Under the pieces are notes generated by a model that made no database searches, had not been told where the DNA came from, and saw only the letters and a program-made list of their open reading frames with translations. Below, piece after piece: positions 32,315 to 40,972 of a DNA stretch of 64,000 nt (position 1 is its first letter; each line of letters begins with the position of its first letter). The stretch comes from Propionicimonas sp020161015 (lineage in GTDB: Bacteria; Actinomycetota; Actinomycetes; Propionibacteriales; Propionibacteriaceae): positions 372,001-436,000 of the forward strand of contig NZ_CAXWGX010000026.1 in the NCBI RefSeq assembly GCF_964266745.1, in the 5' to 3' direction. Made by a program: the position numbers and the translations under genes.

Positions 32315-33910
32315 TCAGCCCTTCTCCGGGTGGTACCCGCACACCTCTTCGAGGTCGTCGCTCTTGGCCTTCGCCGTGCTGCTCTTGGTGGGCGAGGCCG
32401 TCGAGGTGGGCGTGGCGCTGCCGGACGCGGTCGGCGTCCCGCTGGCGCTCGCCGTGGGCGTGGGCTCGACCCCGGCCGCGGTCTCCTTCAGCGCCTTCTT
32501 GACGCGCGCCTGGACCTTGGCCCAGTCGGGGTCGTAGGACTTGAAGCCGGCCACCCCGGGGGTGAAGGTGACGCTGCGCAGCTTGGTGTTCTTCACCTTC
32601 AGGCCGAGCGTGGCCAGGTTGGACAGCATGTTGCGGGGCACGTCGGTGGTGATGGTGTTCTCGCCCGCCGCGGCGATGGCCTGGAAGTTGGCGAGCACCT
32701 TGTCCGGCGTGGTCTGCTGCACCACGGCATTGATCACGCAGCGCTGGCGCTCCATGCGCTTGTAGTCGTCGAGGCCGTAGCGACCGCGGGCGTACCACAG
32801 GGCCTCGCGGCCGTTCATGTGCTGGTTCGGCCCGGGCTCGATGTAGTCGGTGGGCTTGATGTGCGCGTCGGTCTGGCCACCGATCGGGATGCGGTAGTTC
32901 ACGTTCAGCGTGATCCCGCCCATCGCGTTGATGAAGTCCTTGAACCCGTCCATGTTCACCTTGACGAAGTAGTCGACCTGGAGGCCGAGCGCCTCGCCGA
33001 CCGACACCTTCATGACGCTGGCGCCGAAGTCCTTGGTCTTGCCCAGCACGTCGTGGGGCACCTTCGTCGGCACCACCCGGTACATCGCGTTGAGCAGGAA
33101 CTGCGAGCGGGTGTAGAGGTCGGTGCTGCCGGAGGTGAAGCCGTTCGGGTAGTACTTGTGGAGCGGCGAGTCCTTCGGGAAGGGCATCTTCTCGGTGTTG
33201 CGGGGCAGCGTGAACAGGGTGGTCGCGCCGGAGTGGGTGTCGATGGACGCCACGATCACCGTGTCGGTGCGGTCACCCTGGGACGCCGACCGTCCGGTGC
33301 CGGAGTCGCCCCCGATGATCAGGATGTTGAGGCGGTCCTTGTCCTTCCAGGGGTCCTCGACGTTGATCGTCGGCTGGGTCGAGTTCGGGGTGTCGTCGGT
33401 GCCGATGATGGTGTCGAGGGCATTGCCGGCGGTCCAGGCCAGGTTGGCGCCGAACGCCATCGGGGCGGCCACGACGAACGACAGCAGGCCCACGACGGCG
33501 GCACCGGCGACCCGCTGCCCGATGCCCGGGTTGGCCGGGCGCAACGAGAGATGGGTGAAGCCGATCACCAGCACCCAGGCGAGGGCGCCGACGCCCAGCC
33601 CGATCGCCACTCCCTGGAGGACGCCCGGGGCCACCGCGAGCCGGGTGGCGAGGTCCCGGTTGAGCGCGAGGTACACGCCACCGCCGATGAGCAGGAGAAA
33701 GGCACCGAGGACGAGGCTGCCGGCGACCCGGCGTCCCGCCTTCAGCAGGCCCAGCCCGGGGATCATCGTGCCCAGCACCGTCCAGCCGAGCGCGCCCGAG
33801 AACGACCGGCCGGGCGCCACGCGCCTCGCGGGTCCGGCGGGTTCGCCGGGGGTGTCGTCGACGGCGCGACGTGCGGACACGCCGTCGGGCGCGGGGGAGT
33901 CCTGGCTCAT
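32315..33910 (-). CDS. LytR-CpsA-Psr (LCP) family cell-wall glycopolymer ligase
   Basis: 531 residues. A long N-terminal membrane region with four to five helices (about 40-190) is followed by the extracellular LCP domain with LNILIIGGDSGTGRSASQGDRTDTVIVASID (about 220-250), TLPRNTEKMPFP, VNMDGFKDFINAMGGI and MNGREALWYARGRYGLDDYKRMERQRCV with the catalytic Arg set. A Ser/Thr/Pro-rich low-complexity tail ends the protein. LCP proteins transfer lipid-linked glycopolymers to peptidoglycan. The multi-helix N-terminus is longer than the usual single helix. ATG 33910. Divergent from a tRNA-Ser gene. Confidence 0.9.
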   Translation of the reverse strand: MSQDSPAPDGVSARRAVDDTPGEPAGPARRVAPGRSFSGALGWTVLGTMIPGLGLLKAGRRVAGSLVLGAFLLLIGGGVYLALNRDLATRLAVAPGVLQGVAIGLGVGALAWVLVIGFTHLSLRPANPGIGQRVAGAAVVGLLSFVVAAPMAFGANLAWTAGNALDTIIGTDDTPNSTQPTINVEDPWKDKDRLNILIIGGDSGTGRSASQGDRTDTVIVASIDTHSGATTLFTLPRNTEKMPFPKDSPLHKYYPNGFTSGSTDLYTRSQFLLNAMYRVVPTKVPHDVLGKTKDFGASVMKVSVGEALGLQVDYFVKVNMDGFKDFINAMGGITLNVNYRIPIGGQTDAHIKPTDYIEPGPNQHMNGREALWYARGRYGLDDYKRMERQRCVINAVVQQTTPDKVLANFQAIAAAGENTITTDVPRNMLSNLATLGLKVKNTKLRSVTFTPGVAGFKSYDPDWAKVQARVKKALKETAAGVEPTPTASASGTPTASGSATPTSTASPTKSSTAKAKSDDLEEVCGYHPEKG

Positions 33911-33989
33911 GGCAGGTGGCGTCCTTACTACAGATGGTGGGCCGGATCAAGGGTACCGGCTGCGCCAAACTGCCCGGTTACGGTTCACT

Positions 33990-34019
33990 TTGCCGCTGCG
34001 GAGCGCGGCCTTGTAGGCT
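33990..34019 (+). promoter_or_regulatory. Promoter of tRNA-Ser(GCU)
   Basis: -35 TTGCCG (33990-33995), 18-bp spacer, -10 TAGGCT (34014-34019), 12 nt before the tRNA. Confidence 0.6.
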
Positions 34020-34031
34020 GGCGTGCGGTCT

Positions 34032-34122
34032 GGAGGTGTCGCCTAGTCCGGTCTATGGCGCCCGCCTGCTAAGCGGGTTGAGGGCTTCAACCCTCTCCGG
34101 GGTTCAAATCCCCGCACCTCCG
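34032..34122 (+). tRNA. tRNA-Ser (anticodon GCU)
   Basis: 91 nt. Acceptor stem GGAGGTG/CACCTCC, anticodon stem CCCGC/GCGGG with loop CT-GCT-AA, long serine-type variable arm (TTGAGGGCTTCAACCCTC), T arm CGGGG-TTCAAAT-CCCCG. Discriminator G; no encoded CCA. It reads AGC/AGU serine codons. Confidence 0.95.
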
Positions 34123-34134
34123 CCAGTGCCGGAC

Positions 34135-34175
34135 GGAAACGCCCCTCCCGAGGGTCACTCGGGAGGGGCGTTTCC
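34135..34175. terminator. Strong hairpin terminator after tRNA-Ser(GCU)
   Basis: Perfect 18-bp stem GGAAACGCCCCTCCCGAG / CTCGGGAGGGGCGTTTCC with a 5-nt loop. It lies between the tRNA (+) and the end of the SRPBCC/ATC-hydrolase gene (-), so it can serve both directions. Its outer 14 bp are shared with the hairpin at 40973-41012. Confidence 0.8.
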
Positions 34176-34212
34176 GCGTCCGTGCCTCCCCGGGCACAGG
34201 TCAGCAGGGGCC

Positions 34213-35442
34213 TCAGGACGACGCCCCTGCTCCGGCTCCCAGCGGCCGCGGCACCCCGCAGCTCCGCTCGACGAAGAGCGGCGGCCAGGTGCTGGTCGTG
34301 CTGCCGGGATTGGTCACCCGGAAGTCGCAGCGGTCGCAGCCCCAGGCCAGCGTCCCGGTGCGGGTGAGGCCCAGGCCGAGGGCCTCGAACACGACGTAGT
34401 CGAGGTCGCACAGGTACGGGGTGAGCTCGTCGGCGGACTGGGCGTGCAGGTAGGTGACGATGGCGCACTGCGTCGCGTCGAGCCCGAAGTCGAACGGCTG
34501 GCCGTCGCCGTCGACGAAGGCGTAGACCCAGTTGCCGGGGTATCGGTGTTCGGCGAACCAGCGGGCCTTCCGCCGGGCCCTCTCCCCTGTGGTGGAGCGG
34601 CCCATCGACCGGCGCACGCGTTGCGGCAGCCGGCCGTACAGCGACCGGACGGCGTGGTGGATCGCCTCCCCTGCGTCCTCGACGGAGCCGCCGTGCCGCA
34701 GGACCACCCGGTACAGCGCCAGTGCCCACGGGGCCAGGACCATGGACATCGCCTCCGGGTTGCGGCGACCTCCGAGGTCGGGCAGTCCGGGAACGAGGGA
34801 CCGGTACTCCTGGAGCATCTCGTGCCGGATCGTGCGCGCGGTCGCGGCACCGAACCGTCGGGTGAGGACATCGGTGTGGGCCGTCGCGAGCCGGAACAGG
34901 AGTTCCCCCGGGAGGTTGCGCAGGTCGACGGGCCGGCGGCCCTTCCCGGGCCCGGCCACCGACGGGTCGCCGTGCTCGACGCCGTTCCGGATCGCTGACA
35001 GCATGCCCTGCATGGTCTTCGCCATCACCGCCGCGCTCACCGACTCCAGCGCGCTCTCCCACCGGGGGAGGCCCTCCTCGAGGACGACGAGGGTGAGCCT
35101 CGTGCCGGCCCCCTCTGCCGCGAACAGCCAGGTGAAGACGGGGCCGTTGGCGACCTCCCTCGTCCGTCCCGCGAAGTCAACCGTCGCGTGCGCCCGGCTG
35201 ACGATCCGCTCCCCGGGAACCACCTCGGTGAACTCCCGCTCGATCCGCTCGACCATCAGCCCGTTGAGGAACCTGCCCGTGATGCGCGCGGTGGTGCCCA
35301 CGCCGTCCGGCGTGATCACGACCTCGGTGACCTCGAGCTGCGGCCATCCGGCGAAGAGGTGCCGCGGATCGCGGCAGTACTCGAAGACGTCGGGGACGGG
35401 AGCGTGGATCACGACATCGAAACGACGAGTGAAATCGGTCAT
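34213..35442 (-). CDS. SRPBCC domain fused to L-2-amino-thiazoline-4-carboxylate hydrolase-like domain
   Basis: 409 residues in two modules. Residues 1-145 match a polyketide-cyclase/START-like SRPBCC domain (FDVVIHAPVPDVFEYCRDPRHLFAGW, then VTEVVITPDGVGTTARI). Residues about 180-400 match the ATC hydrolase family: HEMLQEYRSLVPGLPDLG, YPGNWVYAFVDGDGQPFDFGLDATQCAIVTYL (about 305-336), LTPYLCDLDYVVFEALGLGL and TLAWGCDRCDFRV, with the conserved Cys residues present. The described enzyme opens the thiazoline ring of ATC on the way to cysteine; activity of this fusion is inference. ATG 35442 is preceded by GGGAGG at 7 nt. I know of no described function for the combination. Confidence 0.75.
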   Translation of the reverse strand: MTDFTRRFDVVIHAPVPDVFEYCRDPRHLFAGWPQLEVTEVVITPDGVGTTARITGRFLNGLMVERIEREFTEVVPGERIVSRAHATVDFAGRTREVANGPVFTWLFAAEGAGTRLTLVVLEEGLPRWESALESVSAAVMAKTMQGMLSAIRNGVEHGDPSVAGPGKGRRPVDLRNLPGELLFRLATAHTDVLTRRFGAATARTIRHEMLQEYRSLVPGLPDLGGRRNPEAMSMVLAPWALALYRVVLRHGGSVEDAGEAIHHAVRSLYGRLPQRVRRSMGRSTTGERARRKARWFAEHRYPGNWVYAFVDGDGQPFDFGLDATQCAIVTYLHAQSADELTPYLCDLDYVVFEALGLGLTRTGTLAWGCDRCDFRVTNPGSTTSTWPPLFVERSCGVPRPLGAGAGASS

Positions 35443-35571
35443 CGCCTGGCCTCCCTCGGACCCGCGGGGCGACAACAACTCCGCACTTCCAGCCTACGAC
35501 CGGCGGGGCCGGCCGCGGACCCGGGACGGCGATCAAGGGACGCCGATCACGGACCCGCGGGCGGCGTCCCG

Positions 35572-36513
35572 TCAGCCCACCCGGAAGCCGTCCCCGGTGA
35601 CCACCACCGGCAGGGGATCGATGATGGTCCCGCCGAAGCTTCCGTCGCCGGCTTTGTTGACGAACGCGAGGAACCTCCATTCGTCGGTGCCGCGGAGCCG
35701 GACGAGCCGGCCGACGTACAGGCCCGGTGGCGACACCACGGTCGCGCCGGCGATGTCGTAGGGCCCGAGCGGGGAGTCCGCCCTCGCCGCCCAGGTGCCG
35801 CCCGCCACAGAGCCCTTGCGGGCCTCGGCCAGGTCGCCGTCCAGGCAGCTGAAGAGCAGGTAGCGCCGTCCCCCGATCTCGACGTCGAACATCACCTCGA
35901 GCTGGCCGAAGCCCTGGCCGACCTCGGTCAGCGGTGCGCGGACCTCCCAGGTCCGCAGATCGGGGCTCCAGGCGTGCCCGACGACGCCGCGGTCGTCGAA
36001 GGGCCCGGTGTTCCCCCGTGCCGTGACCAGCATGTGCCAGCCGTCGCCGTCCGGGTCGGCCATCACCCACGGGTCGCGGAACGCCTCGTCGTGCCACCCG
36101 TTGTCCTCGAGCCGCTCGTACCAGCGCGGGTCGGCCCGGGCGACCTGGCCGTGCTTGGTCCAGGTGAACAGGTCGTCGGACGTGGCGTAGCCGATGGACT
36201 GGATGTTGCTGCCGCCGGGGGCCGGGCGCGACCCGGTGTAGAACTGGAACCAGGTGCCGTCGGGGTGGCGCACGATCGAGCCGGTCCAGGTCGCCAGCTC
36301 GTCGAATTCCCCCGGCTCGCCGTGGGCCAGGGCGTCCTGCACCCGCGTCCAGGTCACGAGGTCGTCGGAGACGGCGTGCCCGATGCCGGCGCTGTAGTGG
36401 CGGGCGTCCGGGTCGCCGAGCGACTTCGGCGCGTGGAGGAAGAAGAGGTGGTACCGCTCCCCGTCGTCCACCGTCCAGAAGTCCCACACCCAGTCGTGGT
36501 CGAAGGCGAGCAT
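35572..36513 (-). CDS. GH32/68-clan-like glycoside hydrolase (five-bladed propeller), sugar operon copy
   Basis: 313 residues. The clan GH-J-like acid residues are visible: WVWDFWTVDDGERYHLFF at the N-terminus (Asp nucleophile candidate), WTGSIVRHPDGTWFQFYTG, the RDP motif in EAFRDPWVMADPDG (about 160), and FGQLEVM (third acid). The protein is one propeller without the extra C-terminal beta-sandwich of classic GH32 enzymes and has no signal peptide. Probable role: intracellular hydrolysis of the sugar imported by the operon; a fructoside is plausible but not shown. Its ATG overlaps the stop of the upstream permease (ATGA). A close paralogue lies at 54972-55916. Confidence 0.75.
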   Translation of the reverse strand: MLAFDHDWVWDFWTVDDGERYHLFFLHAPKSLGDPDARHYSAGIGHAVSDDLVTWTRVQDALAHGEPGEFDELATWTGSIVRHPDGTWFQFYTGSRPAPGGSNIQSIGYATSDDLFTWTKHGQVARADPRWYERLEDNGWHDEAFRDPWVMADPDGDGWHMLVTARGNTGPFDDRGVVGHAWSPDLRTWEVRAPLTEVGQGFGQLEVMFDVEIGGRRYLLFSCLDGDLAEARKGSVAGGTWAARADSPLGPYDIAGATVVSPPGLYVGRLVRLRGTDEWRFLAFVNKAGDGSFGGTIIDPLPVVVTGDGFRVG

Positions 36514-37439
36514 CAGCCCTTCACCCCCGAGGACGCGATCGAGTTGATGAACGCGCGCTGGAAGCCGATGAACAGCGCGAGCACGGGGACGGTGATCATG
36601 GTCGCGTACGCCATGATCTGGCCCCAGGCGGTTCCCGAGCTCCCGGTGGCCTGCTTGAAGTAGTCGATGCCGACCATGACCGGTCGCAGGGACTCGGACT
36701 GCACGACCATCAGCGGCCACAGGTAGGAGTTCCAGGCGGGCAGGAAGGTCAGGATGGCGACCGTCGCGACGGCCGGCCCGGACAGCGGCATCACGATGCT
36801 GCGGTAGATCCTGAACCAGCCGGCCCCGTCCACCGTTGCGGCCTCGTCCAGCTCCTTCGGGATCGAGTCGAAGTACTGGTAGAAGAGGTAGATCGAGAAG
36901 GCGTTGGCCAGGAACGGGATGATCTGGACGGCGTAGGTGTCCAGCCATCCCTGCGAGCCGTCGAAGTAGGGGATGGTGTTCACCCACCACAGCAGGGGCA
37001 GGGCCATCGTCTCGAACGGCACGATCAGCGTCGCCAGCACGATGCCGAGCACCACCTTCTGGCCCCGGAACTCGATCCGGGAGAGCGCGAACGCCGCCAT
37101 CGAGTTCACCAGCAGCCCGAGCACGACCGTGCAGACGGAGATGAAGACCGAGTTGACCATGAAGGTCACGAACGGCACCCGGTCCATCAGGCCGGTGTAG
37201 TTGGCGAGGCTCACGTCACCGACGGGCAGGAATGCCGACCATGAATCCAGGTCCGCGAAGATCTGGGTGTCCGGCTTGAAGCTCGAGACGATCATGAACA
37301 CCAGGGGCAGCCCGAAGACCAGGCACAGCACGACGCGGAGCGCCATCACGAGGGCGCCGGACAGCCGGTTGTCGCGCGAGCCCGCCGTCCGGGGCTCGGT
37401 CGTGGTGGTGTCGGCGACGTGGGCGAGGTGGTCGCTCAT
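36513..37439 (-). CDS. Sugar ABC transporter permease (MalG type)
   Basis: 308 residues, six membrane helices. The EAA loop for the ATPase contact reads ELDEAATVDGAGWFRIYRSIVMPLSGP (about 205-230). MalG-type features: FKPDTQIF near the N-terminus and PLLWWVNTIPYFDGS. It partners the permease encoded just upstream and the binding protein two genes upstream. The start overlaps the previous stop (4 nt), and its stop overlaps the next start. No ATPase gene is in the operon, as is common in actinobacteria that share an MsiK-type ATPase. Confidence 0.9.
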   Translation of the reverse strand: MSDHLAHVADTTTTEPRTAGSRDNRLSGALVMALRVVLCLVFGLPLVFMIVSSFKPDTQIFADLDSWSAFLPVGDVSLANYTGLMDRVPFVTFMVNSVFISVCTVVLGLLVNSMAAFALSRIEFRGQKVVLGIVLATLIVPFETMALPLLWWVNTIPYFDGSQGWLDTYAVQIIPFLANAFSIYLFYQYFDSIPKELDEAATVDGAGWFRIYRSIVMPLSGPAVATVAILTFLPAWNSYLWPLMVVQSESLRPVMVGIDYFKQATGSSGTAWGQIMAYATMITVPVLALFIGFQRAFINSIASSGVKG

Positions 37440-38371
37440 CGGATGGCCTCCTTGTCGCGGGTGAGGTAGCGCTGGATGAGCGAGACGGTGAGAACGAGGG
37501 CGAAGAACACCAGCGAGATCGCCGCGGCGTAGCCCGTCTGCTGCTGCTGGAAGCCGGTGAAGACGGCCATGTAGACGAGCGTCGACGTCGAGTCCAGGGG
37601 TCCACCCTGGGTCATGATGTTCACCTGGGTGAACAGGGAGAACGCGGCGATCGTGATCGTGATCAGGATGAAGATGCTGGTCTGGCGCAGGCCCGGCCAG
37701 GTGACGTGGGCGAACTGCTGCCACTTCGACGCGCCGTCGATCGAGGCCGCCTCGTAGAGCTCGCCGGGGATCGTCTGCAGGCCGGAGAGCCAGATGACCA
37801 TGTGGAAGCCGACGGCCTGCCAGATCGACAGCACGATGATCGCGAACAGCGCCGTGTTGGGGTCGCCCAGCCAGTCGGGGCCGGTGATCCCGACCTTGGC
37901 CAGGAGGACGTTGATCAGCCCGTCCGGCTGGTACATGAACAGCCACAGCATCGAGACCACGACCATCGAGGTCACCACAGGCAGGAAATAGACCGTTCGG
38001 AAGAAGTTCGTGCCGCGCACCTTGGCGTTCACCAGCAGGGCGAGCCCGAGCGCCAGCCCCGACTGCACCGGGACGATCACGATGGTGAACACCACCGTGT
38101 TCAGCAGTGACCGCCAGAAGGTCTCGTTCTCGAACAGGCGGACGAAGTTGTCCAGCCCGACGAACCGGGCGGGGACGGGGGAGATCAGGCGCGCGTTGGT
38201 GAACGCCAGCCCGAAGGTCAGGAAGATCGGGATGATCAGGAACACGACCATCAACACGGCGGCCGGGACCAGCATGGCCAGCGCCACCGAGGTGGAGCGC
38301 TTGTTCCGCTTGTGGCTGCGGCCACGGGCGACCGGTGGGGCGGTGTGCTCGGCTGCTTCGACGACGCTCAC
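37436..38371 (-). CDS. Sugar ABC transporter permease (MalF/UgpA type)
   Basis: 311 residues, six membrane helices after a short basic N-terminus. EAA loop: LYEAASIDGASKWQQFAHVTWPGLR (about 200-225). FTNARLISPVPARFVGLDNFVRLFENETF is typical of MalF/UgpA-like permeases. GTG 38371 was chosen because GAGGAG lies 5 nt upstream; ATG 38398 lies before that ribosome site. Second gene of the LacI-controlled operon. Confidence 0.9.
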   Translation of the reverse strand: MSVVEAAEHTAPPVARGRSHKRNKRSTSVALAMLVPAAVLMVVFLIIPIFLTFGLAFTNARLISPVPARFVGLDNFVRLFENETFWRSLLNTVVFTIVIVPVQSGLALGLALLVNAKVRGTNFFRTVYFLPVVTSMVVVSMLWLFMYQPDGLINVLLAKVGITGPDWLGDPNTALFAIIVLSIWQAVGFHMVIWLSGLQTIPGELYEAASIDGASKWQQFAHVTWPGLRQTSIFILITITIAAFSLFTQVNIMTQGGPLDSTSTLVYMAVFTGFQQQQTGYAAAISLVFFALVLTVSLIQRYLTRDKEAIR

Positions 38372-38458
38372 TGCGGCTCCTCTCTGAGGGCGGATCATGC
38401 GACGAGGGAGGGGGGTGGCCCGGGAGGGGGCGAGGATCCCCTCCCGGGCCGGCTGGGT

Positions 38459-39760
38459 TCACTGCTGGAAGAAGTTGTTCGCCTTCTGGTTGTCGTCGAT
38501 GTCGGCGACCATCTGGTCCAGCGTCTTCTTCACGTCTGCGCCGTTCAGGATGTCCTGCGCCCCCTTGGTGAAGGCCGTCGCGAGGAACGGGTAACCCGGG
38601 GTCTCGGGCCGCATCACGGTGAACTTCTTCGAGTACTGGCGGAAGACGTCGTTCTCGCCGCCGGGCTCGAAGCCGGGCACCATCGCTGCCGCGGCGTCGG
38701 TGGTCGGGATGTTGTTGGTGTCCTTGGCCACCTTGGCGACGTACTTGTCCTGGGCGGCGAACTTCAGGTAGTCGAGCGCACCCTCGGGACTGGCGCAGCC
38801 GGTGGAGTAGCCCCACGTCCAGGAGCCGCCGCCCACCTTGGGCCCGTTGCCGAAGTCGACCGGCGGGGCGAAGACGACGTCCTTGACCTTCTCGCGCACC
38901 GGCACGGCGGTCCACGAGCCGTTCCAGAGGAAGGCGGTCTTGCCGTTGATGAAGTCGGCCGTCGGGTCTGCGCTCGACTTCTTGGAGATCATCCCGTCCT
39001 TCGCCAGACCCTGGAACCACTCGCCCCACTTCACGGCGGCGTCGCCGTTGAGGACGCCCTCCGCGCTGGTGAAGTCGGTGCGGTTGATCAGGTCGCCCCC
39101 GAAGCTCTGCAGGAAGGGCGAGTACCCGTAGGGCCACCACTCACCGGTCCAGCCGGTGGCCAGGTCGGCGGGATAGGTGAAGTCGCCGGACGCCTTGACC
39201 TTCGCCAGGGCGGACGCGAACTCCTCGCCGGTCCAGGGCTGGTCGATGGTCGGCACGCGGATGCCGTACTTCTTCAGGATCGACTCGCGGGTGACCCAGG
39301 TCAGCGACACGTCGTAGTAGCCGTACGCGTAGGTCTTCCCGTTCCACTTGGCGACGGTGGAGGGCAGGTACTTCGACAGGATGTCGTCCATGCCCTCGAT
39401 CGGGGCCAGGTAGCCAGCCCAGGCCCAGTTGGCCACGTTCGGCTGGTCGATGTCGAGGATGCAGGGCAGCTTCTTCGCCGCGGCCGCGGCGACGACCGAC
39501 TGGTTGTAGGAGTCCTGCGGGAAGGCCTGGAGGTCCACCTTGTAGGCGGTCTGCGAGGCGTTGTAGTCGTCGACCACGCTCTGGATGGCCGCGAGCTCGC
39601 CCTTGTTGCCGGCGTTGTGGGTCCACAGGGTCAGGGTCTGGGTGCCGCCCGAGGCGGCCTGGGTGCTGGTGGCTCCGCCCTTCGAGCACGCGGTGACCGA
39701 CAAGGTCAGGGATGCGGCGACGAACGTCGTGGCGAGCAGCCGTGCTGTGCGCTTGAGCAC
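38459..39760 (-). CDS. Extracellular sugar-binding lipoprotein of ABC importer
   Basis: 433 residues. Signal sequence MLKRTARLLATTFVAASLTLSVTAC with lipobox LSVTAC (Cys near residue 25), a Gly/Ser linker, then a family 1 solute-binding protein fold: TLTLWTHNAGNKGELAAIQSVVDDYNA, AYGYYDVSLTWVTR, FINGKTAFLWNGSWTA and GGGSWTWGYSTGCASPEGALDYL. It captures the sugar outside the membrane for the two permeases encoded downstream. GTG 39760 has GGAGGAAG upstream. First gene of the operon; its promoter carries a LacI-type operator at the transcription start. Confidence 0.92.
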   Translation of the reverse strand: MLKRTARLLATTFVAASLTLSVTACSKGGATSTQAASGGTQTLTLWTHNAGNKGELAAIQSVVDDYNASQTAYKVDLQAFPQDSYNQSVVAAAAAKKLPCILDIDQPNVANWAWAGYLAPIEGMDDILSKYLPSTVAKWNGKTYAYGYYDVSLTWVTRESILKKYGIRVPTIDQPWTGEEFASALAKVKASGDFTYPADLATGWTGEWWPYGYSPFLQSFGGDLINRTDFTSAEGVLNGDAAVKWGEWFQGLAKDGMISKKSSADPTADFINGKTAFLWNGSWTAVPVREKVKDVVFAPPVDFGNGPKVGGGSWTWGYSTGCASPEGALDYLKFAAQDKYVAKVAKDTNNIPTTDAAAAMVPGFEPGGENDVFRQYSKKFTVMRPETPGYPFLATAFTKGAQDILNGADVKKTLDQMVADIDDNQKANNFFQQ

Positions 39761-39804
39761 TCTTCCTCCGTTGGATGTGCCCGGGAGAGCCCGGGGAGTT
39801 CGAG

Positions 39805-39824
39805 GTGCTAAAAGGATTTAGCAC
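39805..39824. promoter_or_regulatory. LacI-type operator 1 (perfect palindrome)
   Basis: GTGCTAAA-AGGA-TTTAGCAC: two perfect 8-nt half sites around a 4-nt centre. It overlaps the predicted transcription start (about 39822) of the binding-protein operon, so a bound repressor would block it. Confidence 0.8.
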
Positions 39825-39828
39825 GACG

Positions 39829-39857
39829 AAGGTAGCATGGCTCGTAAGGGCTCGCAA
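39829..39857 (-). promoter_or_regulatory. Promoter of the sugar-import operon
   Basis: On the minus strand: -35 TTGCGA (39857-39852), 17-bp spacer, -10 TACCTT (39834-39829). Transcription should begin near 39822, within operator 1. Confidence 0.65.
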
Positions 39858-39861
39858 GAGC

Positions 39862-39881
39862 CTGCTAAAAGGATTCTGCTG
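39862..39881. promoter_or_regulatory. LacI-type operator 2 (half-degenerate)
   Basis: CTGCTAAAAGGATTCTGCTG matches operator 1 over TGCTAAAAGGATT, but its right half is degenerate. Centre-to-centre distance to operator 1 is 57 bp. It covers the -35/-10 spacer region of the regulator's own promoter (TATCAT at 39892-39897), suggesting autoregulation. Confidence 0.6.
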
Positions 39882-39929
39882 GTGGTACCGGTATCATTCG
39901 GTCGTCGACGAGCTGAACGTGGAGGAACG

Positions 39930-40952
39930 ATGGCGAAGCGAGCCACCCTGGCCGACGTGGCCCAGCTGGCCGGGCTGTCCATCACCACGGTCAGCATGGT
40001 CCTGAACGACCGCCCGAACTCGAGGCTGTCCGCCGAGGCCGCGGAGCGCGTGAGGGCCGCGGCCGCCAAGCTGAACTACCGGCCGAACCCCGCCGCCCGC
40101 GGCCTGCGCCTGGGCAAGACCCGCACCGTCGGGTTCATCTCCGACGAGGTGACGATCACGCGCTACGCGTCGGCGATGATCCGGGGCCTGCTCGAGGCGG
40201 CGGAGGAGCGCGACCACACCGTCCTGATCAGCGAGTCCGGGCGGCGGCTCGACCGGGTCGCGAGCTCGCTGGAGCTGATGCTCGACCGCCAGGCCGACGG
40301 CATCATCTTCGGGCTGATGGGCGCAAAGCAGATGGAGGTGCCGCCGGTGCCCGTGGACGTCCCCGTGGTGCTGGTGAACGCACGCTCCACCACCGGCCAC
40401 GCCTGCGTCCTGCCGGACGAGTTCCGTGCCGGCTACGACGTGGCCGGCCACCTGCTCCGGCGCGGGCACCGGCGGATCGCCTTCGTCGGGCGCTCCGAGG
40501 CGCTCCTCGACCCCGCACTGTCGGTGACGATCGGCAGCCGGTACGCGGGGCTGGATGCGGCGATGGCCGAGTACGGGCTGCAGTTCGTCCACCAGGTCGA
40601 CGGCATGTACTGGGAGCCCGACCTCGGCTACCGCGGGGCTGCCGAGATCCTCGACAACGTCGAGGTCACCGCCATCGTCGCCGCCAACGACCGCGTGGCC
40701 TTCGGCATCTACCAGGCTGCGCAGGAGCGGGGCGTGCGCATCCCGGACGACCTCTCCGTCGTGTCCTTCGACGACGAGTACCTCGCCAGCTACCTCCGGC
40801 CGCAACTCACCACGATGCAGATCCCGTACCTGGAGATGGGACGCACGGCGATGGAGCTCGTCCTCGACGGTGCCCCGCCCGCCGAGACCCTCGTCCCGAT
40901 GCCGCTGATGGCCCGGGGCTCGGTGCGCGACCTCCCGCCCCCCACATCCTGA
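39930..40952 (+). CDS. LacI family transcriptional repressor
   Basis: 340 residues. N-terminal helix-turn-helix ATLADVAQLAGLSITTVSMVLND (residues 4-26), hinge helix region YRPNPAARGLRLGKT, then a periplasmic-binding-like effector domain with VGFISDEV, GHLLRRGHRRIAFVG, AIVAANDRVAFGIYQAAQERG and LSVVSFDDEYLASYLRPQLTTM. ATG 39930 is preceded by GGAGGAA at 4 nt. It is divergent from the sugar importer operon and the two palindromic operators lie between them, so it almost certainly represses that operon until a sugar signal binds. Confidence 0.93.
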   Translation: MAKRATLADVAQLAGLSITTVSMVLNDRPNSRLSAEAAERVRAAAAKLNYRPNPAARGLRLGKTRTVGFISDEVTITRYASAMIRGLLEAAEERDHTVLISESGRRLDRVASSLELMLDRQADGIIFGLMGAKQMEVPPVPVDVPVVLVNARSTTGHACVLPDEFRAGYDVAGHLLRRGHRRIAFVGRSEALLDPALSVTIGSRYAGLDAAMAEYGLQFVHQVDGMYWEPDLGYRGAAEILDNVEVTAIVAANDRVAFGIYQAAQERGVRIPDDLSVVSFDDEYLASYLRPQLTTMQIPYLEMGRTAMELVLDGAPPAETLVPMPLMARGSVRDLPPPTS

Positions 40953-40972
40953 GCCCGCTGACCCGGCGCGGA

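Noticed and set aside
36300..36314. Another GAATTC site as a fifth palindrome copy
   Set aside because: The bases around it lie inside the GH32-like gene and do not form an inverted repeat beyond GAATTC.
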